Shown here: one piece after another, positions 6,502-14,822 of the stretch | How the letters are laid out: each line of letters opens with the position of its first letter | Position numbering within the stretch: the first letter of the stretch is position 1 | Assembly (NCBI GenBank): GCA_024679635.1 | Contig: JAIBDA010000005.1 | Location: forward strand, 1 to 25,739 | From: Amphritea sp. | Lineage (GTDB): Bacteria; Pseudomonadota; Gammaproteobacteria; Pseudomonadales; Nitrincolaceae | Direction of reading: 5' to 3' | Length of the DNA stretch: 25,739 bases | The notes under the pieces: generated by a model | What the model was told of the DNA's origin: nothing | Database searches by the model: none | What the model saw: only the letters and a program-made list of their open reading frames with translations | Position numbers and translations under genes: made by a program

Positions 6502-8767
6502 TCGGGCGAGTAAGCTGACCCAGACCTAAATCCATCAGCGTCTGGCGTAACTTCATATGGATCTTATCCACATTATCCATAACAATAATTTCGCTGAGCA
6601 GCTCTCTTGCCTGCTCAAAACTGATACCGCGAAGGGCAAATTTCACTTTCGGCAGATTGGTCGCGTTCATTGAGAGAACATCATAGCCCATCGCCATCAA
6701 GAGAATAGCCCCGCCGGGATCAGACGCCATCTCACCGCAAATACTCACCGACACATTCTCTTTGTGGGCTTCCAGCGCGATAAACTGCAGCGCTTTCAGA
6801 ACCGCTGGATGGTATGACACATAAAGACCCGCTACCCGCGGATTATTTCGATCAACCGCCAGCAAATACTGAGTCAGGTCATTTGAACCCACAGAGATGA
6901 AGTCTACCCGACGCGCAAAACGACGCACCTGATAGACCGCAGCAGGTACTTCAATCATCACACCGATAAGCGGCTGATTGATGGAATAGCCCTCTTCTCG
7001 CAGCTCTTCCACCGCCTGAGCGATCAGTTTTTTAGAATCATCCACTTCCTGCACATTGGTAACCATAGGCAGCATTATGCGCAGATTATCTAACCCTTCT
7101 GCAGCCCTTAGCATGGCGCGTATTTGAACGATAAAGATCTCCGGGTGATCCAGCGTTATCCGGATACCCCGCCAGCCGAGAAAGGGATTATCTTCTACGA
7201 TCGGAAAGTATGGCAACGGTTTGTCACCACCAATATCCAGGGTTCGCATCGTTACAGGACGAGGCGCAAAAGCCTCTAACTGTTTCCGGTAAGTATCTGT
7301 CTGATCCTGTTCACTGGGGAAAAAGTCCCGAATCATAAAAGGAATTTCAGTGCGGTAGAGGCCTATTCCTTCTGCCCCCCGCTCCAGTGAACGGGCAACA
7401 TCAGTGATCAGACCCGTATTAACCCAGAGCGGCATACGATAGCCATCGGTGGTTTCCGCGGGCAGATCTTTCAGCCCCTCAAGCCCAGCATTGACCTCGT
7501 TCTCTTCGCGAATAATATCCTGATAGCATCGGGACAGATCGTCTGAAGGGTTAACAAAAACCCGACCGGAGTAACCATCGAGGATAACTTTTAATCCCTC
7601 TATGCGGGTATAAGGCAGGTCAACGACCCCCATTACCGTCGGAATACCCATAGAACGGGCCAAGATAGCGGCATGGGAATTACCCGAACCGTTCACTGAC
7701 AGTAAACCTATCAATTTCTCCGTAGGCACTTCACCCAGCATGGCCGGTGTCAATTCGTCAGCAACCAGAATGGTATTTTCAGGAAACACTATTTCAGACA
7801 GCGCCGGACCCGACTCCTGCAAACAGGTCAGCATCCGCCGCCCCAGATCTCGAATATCGGTTGCCCGCTCGCGCAAATAGGGGTCATCCATCAATGAGAA
7901 CTGATGAACATGCTCTCCAATGACTTTTTTCAAGGCACCCTGAGCCCAGCTACCCTGCTTAATGCGAGCGATCACCTCTCCCGCCAGTGCGTTATCATCG
8001 AGCATACGAATATACACATCGAACAGCTCACGCTCTTCACTTCGCAATCGTTTAGCCAGACTGCGCCCGACCTTTTTAATATCCCGGCGAACCTGTGACA
8101 GGGCTTTCTTGAATTTAGCGACTTCTGCTTTGATATCATCAATCTGACGATCCGGCACGCCATCCAGATCCGCCAGCGGAGTCATCACGACCGCAGGCCC
8201 TATAGCGACACCGATACAACCTGAGACCCCTTCGAACTTACGGTCTGATTCGGTCTGATTGTGCTCAGAGATACGATTAATCGAACCCGTTGCTTCAGCA
8301 TGGGCGATCACCCCGGCTAACTGCGCCGACATGGTCACCATAAAGGCCTCTTCTGCCTCATCAAACTTACGGATCAGTTTCTGCTGAACCACCAATACGC
8401 CTAACAGGGTTCGGTGGTGAATGATTGGCACCCCAAGAAAAGCATGGAACTTTTTCTCGCCGGTGCCTTTTAGATAAGCAAATGCGCTGTGAATAGAGGC
8501 ATTTTCAAGATTGATCGGCTCAGCACGCTTTGCCACCATTCCGACAATACCTTCACCCAGCGAGAGTGATACCTGCCCTACCGATTTTTGATTCAACCCC
8601 TGTGTCGCCATCAACACATAACGCTCACGGGCCTGATCAAGCATGTAGATAGAACATACATCTGTGCGAATGGCACGCTGCACCCGTCGGACAATAACAT
8701 CCAGCACCGACTCCAGGTCCGGTGCGGCGTTAACCTCCTGCACAATCTTACGCAGCGTTTCCAACAT
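6488..8767 (-). CDS. ptsP: phosphoenolpyruvate-protein phosphotransferase of the nitrogen PTS (EI-Ntr)
   Basis: First enzyme of the nitrogen-related PTS: it autophosphorylates with PEP and passes phosphate to NPr. The 759-residue protein has a GAF sensor domain (about 16-160), which in this family can bind glutamine. The EI N-terminal domain (about 180-400) carries the phosphorylated His365 in GSGNSHAAILARSMGIP. The PEP-binding TIM barrel has GLYRTEIPFM (469-478), TLDIGGDKPLPY, VGSNDLTQYLLAVDR (626-640) and the acid-base CGEMASDP (Cys678). All key residues are present. The ribosome site AAGGAG stands 10 bp before the ATG, 7 bp after rppH, so rppH-ptsP is an operon as in E. coli and Pseudomonas. 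NPr and EIIA-Ntr are not in the window. Confidence 0.97.
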   Translation of the reverse strand: MLETLRKIVQEVNAAPDLESVLDVIVRRVQRAIRTDVCSIYMLDQARERYVLMATQGLNQKSVGQVSLSLGEGIVGMVAKRAEPINLENASIHSAFAYLKGTGEKKFHAFLGVPIIHHRTLLGVLVVQQKLIRKFDEAEEAFMVTMSAQLAGVIAHAEATGSINRISEHNQTESDRKFEGVSGCIGVAIGPAVVMTPLADLDGVPDRQIDDIKAEVAKFKKALSQVRRDIKKVGRSLAKRLRSEERELFDVYIRMLDDNALAGEVIARIKQGSWAQGALKKVIGEHVHQFSLMDDPYLRERATDIRDLGRRMLTCLQESGPALSEIVFPENTILVADELTPAMLGEVPTEKLIGLLSVNGSGNSHAAILARSMGIPTVMGVVDLPYTRIEGLKVILDGYSGRVFVNPSDDLSRCYQDIIREENEVNAGLEGLKDLPAETTDGYRMPLWVNTGLITDVARSLERGAEGIGLYRTEIPFMIRDFFPSEQDQTDTYRKQLEAFAPRPVTMRTLDIGGDKPLPYFPIVEDNPFLGWRGIRITLDHPEIFIVQIRAMLRAAEGLDNLRIMLPMVTNVQEVDDSKKLIAQAVEELREEGYSINQPLIGVMIEVPAAVYQVRRFARRVDFISVGSNDLTQYLLAVDRNNPRVAGLYVSYHPAVLKALQFIALEAHKENVSVSICGEMASDPGGAILLMAMGYDVLSMNATNLPKVKFALRGISFEQARELLSEIIVMDNVDKIHMKLRQTLMDLGLGQLTRPTIPD

Positions 8768-8774
8768 GCAGTGC

Positions 8775-9278
8775 TTACTCCTTTATGTACCAGCCACCCA
8801 GGACCAGCCGTGTCAGCTTAGGCGACAGCTCACGCATCGCCTTACGATAAACATCCCGTTTAAACGCAACTACTTGCCCCAAAGGATACCAATAGCTTAC
8901 CCAGCGCCAGCCATCAAACTCGGGGGAATCTGTTGAATCAATCTCTACTGCGCTGTCGTCACTTAACATTCGCAGCAGATACCACTTTTGTTTCTGTCCT
9001 ACGCATACAGGATGGGAATGGTGCCTAATCATTCGTTTGGGCAGTCGGTACCGCAACCAGCCTCGGGTTACAGCGATAACCTCAACATCTTCAGGTGTGA
9101 GGCCAATCTCTTCTTTAAGTTCCCGATACATCGCCTCTTCCGGCGACTCTGACGCATTGATTCCCCCTTGAGGAAACTGCCATGCATTCTGGCCTATACG
9201 TCTTGCCCACAGCACCTGACCCATCGAGTTAGCCAGAATGATACCGACATTCGGCCTGAACCCGTCTGAATCTATCAC
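8775..9278 (-). CDS. rppH: RNA pyrophosphohydrolase
   Basis: Removes pyrophosphate from the 5' end of transcripts, exposing them to RNase E decay. The 167-residue protein starts [12 protein letters not shown], nearly identical to E. coli RppH, and has the Nudix box [23 protein letters not shown] (38-60). The hallmark stretches [21 protein letters not shown] and [15 protein letters not shown] follow. It starts with GTG; AAGGA stands 7 bp upstream, and the residues match the family start exactly. It is the first gene of the rppH-ptsP operon and is divergent from the HAD phosphatase gene. The C-terminal tail is short compared with E. coli, which is common. Confidence 0.96.
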   Translation of the reverse strand: MIDSDGFRPNVGIILANSMGQVLWARRIGQNAWQFPQGGINASESPEEAMYRELKEEIGLTPEDVEVIAVTRGWLRYRLPKRMIRHHSHPVCVGQKQKWYLLRMLSDDSAVEIDSTDSPEFDGWRWVSYWYPLGQVVAFKRDVYRKAMRELSPKLTRLVLGGWYIKE

Positions 9279-9415
9279 GGTGAAGTCCTTAGAAAATCTT
9301 TTCGCTATTGTTCCATAATTTCAGGTACTTCAGCAAATAGCACGGAGAAACAATTGCCTCCTCTGCAGTGAGCCTCTATCCTAAGCGCTCTTTTTATACC
9401 CTTGGAGATGTTAAA

Positions 9416-10069
9416 TTGAGCCTGGCAATTTTCGATCTGGATAACACCCTGCTGAATGGCGACAGTGATCACGCATGGGGCGAATTTCTTTGCGAAAAAG
9501 GGGTCGTTGACAGCGAATTCTATCGTCAGTCAAACGATTATTTTTACCAGCAGTACAAAGCAGGCACTCTAGACATCTATGAGTTCCTTGAGTTTGCACT
9601 GAAGCCACTGGCTGATAACGAGCCGCAAACACTGGCAGCGCTTCACCGGGAATTCATGGAGATAAAAGTCGCTCCAATGATGCTAAAAAAAGCGGTCACG
9701 CTGCTTCAGAAACACCGGGATCAGGGCGATTACCTACTTATCATCACTGCAACCAACCGCTTCGTTACCGGCCCGATAGCTGAGCTCTTGGGCGTTGACG
9801 ACACTCTTGCGACAGAACCTGAACTGATCGATGGTCGTTACACTGGCAAGGTTGCGGGCACCCCGTGTTTCCAGGCGGGAAAAGTAGAACGACTCAGTAA
9901 CTGGCTTACAGAGACTCACCACTCTTTAGAGAATAGCTATTTTTATAGTGATTCTATCAATGACAAACCACTTCTGGACCAGGTCACCAATCCGGTTGCC
10001 GTCGACCCGGATGAGCTCTTAAAGCAGGCTGCTGTAGAAAATGGCTGGCCGGTAATCAGCCTTCGCTAA
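9416..10069 (+). CDS. HAD-IB family phosphatase, SerB-like (possible histidinol-phosphatase)
   Basis: A 217-residue HAD hydrolase with all four motifs: the nucleophile DLDNTLL (Asp7 and Asp9), Thr111 in IITATNR, Lys156 in QAGKVERL, and the metal-binding SDSINDKPLL (178-187). A helical cap lies between motifs I and II. The start is taken as the TTG at 9416: GGAG stands 8 bp upstream and translation then begins SLAIFDLDN, as in relatives. A GTG at 9368 in frame has no ribosome site. Pseudomonas aeruginosa has a similar gene, PA0335, next to rppH and ptsP; from memory it was reported to act as histidinol-phosphate phosphatase, so the same role is possible here. A strong terminator follows. Confidence 0.87.
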   Translation: MSLAIFDLDNTLLNGDSDHAWGEFLCEKGVVDSEFYRQSNDYFYQQYKAGTLDIYEFLEFALKPLADNEPQTLAALHREFMEIKVAPMMLKKAVTLLQKHRDQGDYLLIITATNRFVTGPIAELLGVDDTLATEPELIDGRYTGKVAGTPCFQAGKVERLSNWLTETHHSLENSYFYSDSINDKPLLDQVTNPVAVDPDELLKQAAVENGWPVISLR

Positions 10070-10094
10070 AGCCGATAGCCAGGCACACTAAACA

Positions 10095-10125
10095 ACGCTC
10101 TATGCTGATCAATAGGGCGTTTTTT
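10095..10125 (+). terminator. Rho-independent terminator of the HAD phosphatase gene
   Basis: ACGCTCTAT (10095-10103) pairs with ATAGGGCGT (10112-10120) through nine pairs, one of them G-T, across an 8-base loop. TTTTTT follows (10120-10125). It ends about 55 bp after the stop codon. Confidence 0.85.
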
Positions 10126-10139
10126 GTGCCCATTAACCT

Positions 10140-10162
10140 CTGACTATTAACAAAATAGTCAG
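10140..10162. repeat. 23-bp perfect inverted repeat, candidate operator
   Basis: CTGACTATT (10140-10148) and AATAGTCAG (10154-10162) are exact inverted arms of 9 bp with the 5-base centre AACAA. A third, 7-of-8 half site, TCACTATT, occurs at 10178-10185. The repeat lies between the upstream terminator and the CBS-domain gene, where a promoter for that gene is expected. It lacks a T tract, so operator is likelier than terminator. The binding protein is unknown. Confidence 0.5.
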
Positions 10163-10238
10163 TTCTAATTGGTGAAATCACTATTTTACTGCAAAACTGT
10201 GGGTAAGCACTTTTAATAACCAGCAGGAGGCGAAGACG

Positions 10239-10643
10239 ATGATACTGATTAAAGACATCATGTCTGGAAACCTTACTCCACTCACTGAAGAGATGTCTCT
10301 GCCTCAGGCAGTAGATCACCTGATGACCAGTAATATGCTCGGCCTTCCTGTAGTGGATACTAACAAACGACTCGCAGGCTTTCTTTCTGAACACGACTGT
10401 ATCCCTTACCTACTAGGCGACAGCTACCATTGCGATAGCCACGTTTTAGTGAAGGATATGATGCAACGCAACCCATTAACGGTGAAACCCTCCAATACCG
10501 TACTGGAGCTGGCCCAGATAATGGCAACCAATAAACCAAAGATCTATCCCGTGGTTGAAAACGGTATTCTGGTCGGCGTGGTTAAGCGTGGGCAAGTCAT
10601 GGCAGCACTCAATCAGCAACTAAAACAGTGCCGCGTGGCCTGA
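10239..10643 (+). CDS. two-CBS-domain protein
   Basis: A 134-residue cytosolic protein made almost entirely of two tandem CBS modules, about 1-60 and 68-128. Each begins with the usual V/I-x-D-I/M-M pattern (IKDIMSGNLTPL; VKDMMQRNPLTV) and contains the second half GLPVVDTNKRLAGFLSEHD or IYPVVENGILVGVV. A CBS pair normally binds an adenine nucleotide such as AMP or ATP and acts as a sensor. No enzyme or channel is fused, so a partner protein must carry the output; none is obvious nearby. AGGAGG stands 9 bp before the ATG. The gene stands alone between two strong terminators, behind a palindrome that may control it. Confidence 0.88.
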   Translation: MILIKDIMSGNLTPLTEEMSLPQAVDHLMTSNMLGLPVVDTNKRLAGFLSEHDCIPYLLGDSYHCDSHVLVKDMMQRNPLTVKPSNTVLELAQIMATNKPKIYPVVENGILVGVVKRGQVMAALNQQLKQCRVA

Positions 10644-10672
10644 TAGTTATGCACTGAAGAAACCACCAAGAC

Positions 10673-10700
10673 AAAAAAATGCGCCCATGGGCGCATTTTT
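10673..10700. terminator. bidirectional Rho-independent terminator
   Basis: A perfect 26-bp palindrome centred at 10687/10688: five A, then TGCGCCC, facing GGGCGCA, then five T. The flanking A run serves as the T tract on the minus strand. It sits between the convergent CBS-domain and tas genes and can end both transcripts. Confidence 0.93.
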
Positions 10701-10720
10701 ATTATAGTGCCGCTCTACCG

Positions 10721-11758
10721 CTACGGGCAGGGGTTAGAGAATCGAGTACCAATCCCCTCTATCTCTGCCAGTATCTCGTCTGAAAGCTTGAGATCGATCG
10801 AGCCGATATTACTCTTCAATTGCGCCATTGTGGTCGCACCAATAATATTGCTCCCGACAAACGGACGACCGTTAACAAATGCCAGCGCCATCTGAGCCGG
10901 ATCAAGACCCTGATCCCGCGCCAGTTGTACATACGCAGCGGTCGCTTGCAGGCCCGCCTCGGTCAAGTAGCGCGAGAACCGGGGAAACTGATTAATCCGT
11001 GCCTGCGGCCCCGCACTGCCATCCAGATATTTACCGCTCAACGTACCGAAGGCCAACGGCGAGTAGGCCAGAAGATCGACCTCTTCGCGCAATAGCACCT
11101 CGGTCAGCCCCACCTCATCCTTACGGTTTAACAAGTTATAAGGATTCTGTACTGAAACCACCCTGGGCAGCCCCAGCGACTCAGCATAACTGAGAAACTT
11201 CATCACTCCCCAGGGCACCTCATTAGAGAGGCCCAGGTAACGAATCAGCCCTTCATCAACCAACTCTTTGAGCGCTTCAAGCGTTTCCAGAATGGGCGTT
11301 CCGTCCGTCTCTGGCTGATGTTGGTAATTCAGCTGACCAAAAAAGTTCGTTGTCCGTTCAGGCCAATGCAGTTGATAGAGGTCGATATAATCTGTCTGTA
11401 AACGCTGCAGACTAGCGGTGACCGCGGCTCTGATATTAGCTTTATTAAGACGCACATCCGGCCGGATATGTTGAGCCATCTCTGCGGGACCGGCCACTTT
11501 AGTGGCAATAATCAGCTGATCCCGGTTACCCCGGGCTTTTAACCAACTACCGATATACTGCTCCGTACGCCCCTGAGTTTCAGCCATCGGGGGAACGGGA
11601 TACATCTCCGCCGTATCAATAAAATTGATCCCTTGAGCCACCGCATAGTCCAGCTGCTCATGAGCTTCAGCTTCGCTATTCTGCTGTCCAAAGGTCATCG
11701 TACCCAGACAGAGACGACTGACATTCAGATCACTACCACCGAGCAATTTATAGTCCAT
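10721..11758 (-). CDS. tas: Tas-like aldo/keto reductase
   Basis: A 345-residue NADPH-dependent aldo/keto reductase of the Tas subgroup. The catalytic tetrad is clear: Asp48 and Tyr53 in NFIDTAEMYPVPP, Lys87 in IATKV, His131 in LYQLHWPER. The cofactor site near the C terminus reads IIGATTMAQLKSNI. Stretches such as GTMTFGQQNSEAEAH, LGLSNE and QNPYNLLNRKDEVGL match E. coli Tas, which was named for rescuing a tyrosine auxotroph and whose natural substrate is uncertain. It starts 22 bp after rlmI ends, with AAGGGGGA as ribosome site, so the two probably share a transcript. The bidirectional terminator follows. Confidence 0.9.
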   Translation of the reverse strand: MDYKLLGGSDLNVSRLCLGTMTFGQQNSEAEAHEQLDYAVAQGINFIDTAEMYPVPPMAETQGRTEQYIGSWLKARGNRDQLIIATKVAGPAEMAQHIRPDVRLNKANIRAAVTASLQRLQTDYIDLYQLHWPERTTNFFGQLNYQHQPETDGTPILETLEALKELVDEGLIRYLGLSNEVPWGVMKFLSYAESLGLPRVVSVQNPYNLLNRKDEVGLTEVLLREEVDLLAYSPLAFGTLSGKYLDGSAGPQARINQFPRFSRYLTEAGLQATAAYVQLARDQGLDPAQMALAFVNGRPFVGSNIIGATTMAQLKSNIGSIDLKLSDEILAEIEGIGTRFSNPCP

Positions 11759-11780
11759 TAATCCCCCTTATCGAATCTAC

Positions 11781-12971
11781 CTATGTAGTTGGCAACAGTC
11801 TGACAAAGTATGACTTAAGGTAATCCGTTTCTGGTATCGCCGGATGAATCGGGTGATCTGCACCCTGATGGCCCTGATCAAAGATCTGCGCCTGACGTTC
11901 GACCGTACGACTTTCTGAACGGATAATATCCACCAGCCGCTCCCGCTGCAGATGCATTGAGCAAGACGCAGAGATCAAGATGCCGCTCTTTGCCACCAAC
12001 CGCATCGCCAGTTGATTAATCCGCTTATAGGCTTGCTCGCCATTGCGGATATCCTTACGGCGCTGGATAAAGCCCGGCGGATCAAGAATCACCACATCAA
12101 ACTTTTCGTGTTCTTCCAATAGCATTTTACAGCCTTCAAAGGCATCGCCTTTGATCGTTGTAAAGCGCTCTGCGCCACCATTCAGAGCGGCATTCTGATC
12201 CGCCACATCCAGAGCAAACTCAGAGGCATCAAGACAAGTTACATGATCAGCCCCCGCCGCCAGCGCCTGCACACCCCAGCCACCGATATAGCTAAACAGA
12301 TCCAGCACCCGCTTACCCTTCACATGCTGCTGCATCCGGGCCCGGTTGTCCCGATGATCATAGAACCAGCCGGTTTTCTGGCCTGTATGTACTGGTGCCA
12401 GAAACGGCACACCATTTTCTTCAAAGGGAACCAGCTCAGGTACCTCACCAAAGGCTACTTCAGAGTAACTTTCCAGCCCTTCAGTCTGACGCATTTTGCC
12501 ATCATTGCGGAATAAAATTCCCTGAGGCTTGAAGACTTTCTCCAGCGCCGCAACGATATCCTCTTTGAACAACTCCATACCTGCGGTAGAGATCTGTACC
12601 ACAAAGATATCAAAGAACCGATCGATCACCAGCCCGGACAGGCCATCGCTGTCACCGAAAATCAACCGGTAACAAGGCTTATCGAAACAAGCTTCACGCA
12701 GAGACAGAGCGATATTCAGCCGATGGATAATCAGGGAACGATCCAACGGAATCTTTACGTCGCGACTGATAAGACGTCCACAGATCAGTGTATTAGGGTT
12801 CACATAGGCAAGCCCCACCGGCTTACCACTGGAGCTCTCAACCACTACCTGCTCACCGGGCGCAAACTGCTTCAGCGGGGTCAGCTTAATGTTGACTTCG
12901 TTACTGTAGATCCAGACATGGCCACCACGAAGACGCTTATCAGCACCGGGATTCAAACGTAATTGTTGCAA
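11781..12971 (-). CDS. rlmI: class I rRNA large subunit methyltransferase (RlmI-like)
   Basis: A 396-residue methyltransferase. The N-terminal 70 or so residues form a PUA-like RNA-binding domain (GADKRLRGGHVWIYSNEV). The Rossmann domain has the SAM motif VLDLFSYIGGWGVQALAAGA (222-241), the acidic LDASEFAL, and motif IV VVILDPPGF (293-301). Cys337 in SASCSMH is where m5C enzymes have their catalytic cysteine. E. coli RlmI makes m5C1962 in 23S rRNA; that target is inferred. Translation starts at TTG, with GAAGGT 7 bp upstream and no better in-frame ATG. It is the first gene of rlmI-tas, directly downstream of the gcvH terminator. Confidence 0.9.
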   Translation of the reverse strand: MQQLRLNPGADKRLRGGHVWIYSNEVNIKLTPLKQFAPGEQVVVESSSGKPVGLAYVNPNTLICGRLISRDVKIPLDRSLIIHRLNIALSLREACFDKPCYRLIFGDSDGLSGLVIDRFFDIFVVQISTAGMELFKEDIVAALEKVFKPQGILFRNDGKMRQTEGLESYSEVAFGEVPELVPFEENGVPFLAPVHTGQKTGWFYDHRDNRARMQQHVKGKRVLDLFSYIGGWGVQALAAGADHVTCLDASEFALDVADQNAALNGGAERFTTIKGDAFEGCKMLLEEHEKFDVVILDPPGFIQRRKDIRNGEQAYKRINQLAMRLVAKSGILISASCSMHLQRERLVDIIRSESRTVERQAQIFDQGHQGADHPIHPAIPETDYLKSYFVRLLPTT

Positions 12972-13034
12972 AGAAAGTTACCTTCAAGGTTTCATTTAAT
13001 TAATCGGACATAGCACAGTATAGTGATAGTCCAG

Positions 13035-13066
13035 AAAACAGAAAGCCCCGCCAGTGGCAGGGCTTA
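13035..13066 (-). terminator. Rho-independent terminator after gcvH
   Basis: Read on the minus strand, AAGCCCTGCC and GGCGGGGCTT (plus-strand 13043-13065) form a 10-pair stem with one G-T pair and a 3-base loop. TCTGTTTTC follows. It ends the gcvT-gcvH transcript. Confidence 0.8.
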
Positions 13067-13084
13067 GCGGCCAACACTTAGCAA

Positions 13085-13477
13085 TCAGCTTTCGGCTTCG
13101 CACAACTCAGCATAGCCATCAGCATCCAGCAGGTTTGCCGTTTCAGATACATCTGACAGACGAATCTTAATAAACCAGCCATCACCATATGGATCACTGT
13201 TTACCAATTCTGGAGAATCTTCCAGCTCTTCGTTGACTGCAACGATCTGGCCGCTCAGGGGCGCATAGATGTCAGAAGCCGCCTTTACAGATTCAACCAC
13301 ACCAATATCATCACCTACAGCGAAGTCGGCATCCACATCTGGAAGCTCAACAAACACTACATCGCCCAGAAGATCCTGGGCATGATCGGTAACACCAATA
13401 GCAACCACGCCATCACCTTCATCACGGATCCATTCATGGCTGGCAACATACTTCAGATCACTTGGGATATCGCTCAT
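13085..13477 (-). CDS. gcvH: glycine cleavage system H protein
   Basis: The lipoyl carrier that shuttles the aminomethyl intermediate between P, T and L proteins. It has 130 residues, the usual length. The lipoylated residue is Lys65 in [18 protein letters not shown]. The family N terminus [10 protein letters not shown] and the C-terminal [11 protein letters not shown] are present. It follows gcvT by 24 bp with AGGAAAGAG before the ATG. A terminator follows at 13035-13066, so gcvP, which usually comes next, is not part of this operon. Confidence 0.97.
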   Translation of the reverse strand: MSDIPSDLKYVASHEWIRDEGDGVVAIGVTDHAQDLLGDVVFVELPDVDADFAVGDDIGVVESVKAASDIYAPLSGQIVAVNEELEDSPELVNSDPYGDGWFIKIRLSDVSETANLLDADGYAELCEAES

Positions 13478-13501
13478 TATTCTCTTTCCTACAGTGAGAG
13501 T

Positions 13502-14608
13502 TTATGAAAACACTTTCTCGCCATTACGCACGAATGACGGTTTAACCACTTTTACTTCTACCAGTTTGCCACGCATATCTACATGACATGTATCAGCAAC
13601 ATCAGCTGATACACGGGCCATCGCTATGGAACAGCCCAATGTTGGAGAGAAAGTACCACTGGTGATTTCACCCGCTTCCTCGCCATTTATAACAACTTTC
13701 TGGTGACTACGCAGCACACCGCGGCTCTCCAGCACGAGACCAACCATCTTCTCCTGAGCGCCGGCTGCACGTTGTTTTTCCAGCGCGCTACGGCCAATAA
13801 AGTCACGACCCGCTGGCTCCCATGCGACAGTCCATCCCATGTTAGCAGCCAGTGGTGAGACTTTCTCGTCCATATCCAGACCGTATAAGTTCATACCGGC
13901 CTCCAGACGCAACGTATCCCGCGCACCCAGACCACATGGCGTAACACCCGCATCAAAAAGCGCCTGCCAGAAGTCTGCAACATACTCTTCCGGCACCATC
14001 ACCTCAAGCCCGTCTTCGCCAGTATAGCCTGTTCTGGCAAAAAACCAGCCTTCAGACTCAACTCCCTGAAAGGGTTTCAAATCATCAATCAGTTTGACCC
14101 GGGACTCACTCAGTATCGACTCGACTTTTGCCAGTGCATTCGGCCCTTGAATCGCCACCATCGACAGCTCAGGACGCTCGGTCAGAGCAACGCTGTCAAA
14201 CTGTGCCGTGTGATCTGCCATCCAGCGAAGGTCTTTCTCACGGGTCGCACAGTTAACGACTATGCGAAACCACTCACCGGTAACATCGGGATCGGTCATC
14301 AGGTATACGATCAGGTCATCAACAACCCCACCCGTCTCATTCAGCATCCCGCTATAGAGCGCTTTGCCCTGCTGCTGCAACCGGACAACATCATTCGCCA
14401 GCAGGTACCGCAGGTACTCTTTACTGTCAGCTCCAGTCACATCGACCACCGTCATATGAGAGACATCAAACATACCGGCATCGGTACGTACTTTATGATG
14501 CTCTTCGACCTGTGATCCGTAATTAATAGGCATTTCCCAGCCGCCAAAACCAACCAGCCTGGCATTCATCTGCTGGTGCTTTTCGTATAGTGCGGTTTTC
14601 TGTCCCAT
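13502..14608 (-). CDS. gcvT: aminomethyltransferase (glycine cleavage system T protein)
   Basis: Transfers the methylene group from the aminomethyl-lipoyl H protein to tetrahydrofolate, releasing ammonia. The 368-residue protein matches E. coli GcvT throughout: [24 protein letters not shown], the substrate region [17 protein letters not shown] with the catalytic Asp near 97-98, [19 protein letters not shown] and SGTFSPTLG. The start at 14608 ([11 protein letters not shown]) aligns with E. coli MAQQTPLYEQH; a 17-residue upstream extension has no support. The ribosome site is weak (AGAG). A leader of about 214 bp separates it from ubiI and holds a long hairpin and a possible promoter, so independent control is likely. 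Confidence 0.97.
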   Translation of the reverse strand: MGQKTALYEKHQQMNARLVGFGGWEMPINYGSQVEEHHKVRTDAGMFDVSHMTVVDVTGADSKEYLRYLLANDVVRLQQQGKALYSGMLNETGGVVDDLIVYLMTDPDVTGEWFRIVVNCATREKDLRWMADHTAQFDSVALTERPELSMVAIQGPNALAKVESILSESRVKLIDDLKPFQGVESEGWFFARTGYTGEDGLEVMVPEEYVADFWQALFDAGVTPCGLGARDTLRLEAGMNLYGLDMDEKVSPLAANMGWTVAWEPAGRDFIGRSALEKQRAAGAQEKMVGLVLESRGVLRSHQKVVINGEEAGEITSGTFSPTLGCSIAMARVSADVADTCHVDMRGKLVEVKVVKPSFVRNGEKVFS

Positions 14609-14714
14609 ACTCTGTAACTCTTTTATCCTGAGCAATCTTCGATCACTCTGTACTGGCACTGTTAATTATTATTTTCAGTACTGCGCTTTGAGGCTTCAAC
14701 TGAAAAGGGCAGAT

Positions 14715-14743
14715 AATGTATATAGATTCACCGGTCAGTGCAA
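14715..14743 (-). promoter_or_regulatory. possible gcvT promoter
   Basis: On the minus strand TTGCAC (14738-14743) and TACATT (14715-14720) are separated by 17 bp, about 107 bp before the gcvT ATG. Both boxes are imperfect. No glycine riboswitch consensus is seen in the leader. Confidence 0.3.
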
Positions 14744-14781
14744 ATTTTGCCCAGCTTTTCCCCTGCGACATTAGTTCTAAC

Positions 14782-14819
14782 CCCATGAGACCCTGTCCTA
14801 AAGGACAGATCGATGGGGC
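14782..14819. repeat. long interrupted hairpin just after ubiI
   Basis: CCCCAT (14782-14787) pairs with ATGGGG (14814-14819), and inside it CTGTCC (14794-14799) pairs with GGACAG (14804-14809) around TAAA. The two stems are separated by unpaired bases of 6 and 4 nt. It begins 3 bp after the ubiI stop in the direction of transcription. With no T tract it is not a standard terminator; it may be an end structure for ubiI mRNA or part of the gcvT leader. Confidence 0.55.
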
Positions 14820-14822
14820 AGG

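Noticed and set aside
14609..14659. 17-residue N-terminal extension of gcvT
   Set aside because: The downstream ATG aligns with the E. coli start, and the extension has no family support.
14609..14822. Glycine riboswitch before gcvT
   Set aside because: Several gammaproteobacteria have one here, but the required GGAGAG ... CCGAAGG ... CTCTC core elements are not present on the minus strand.
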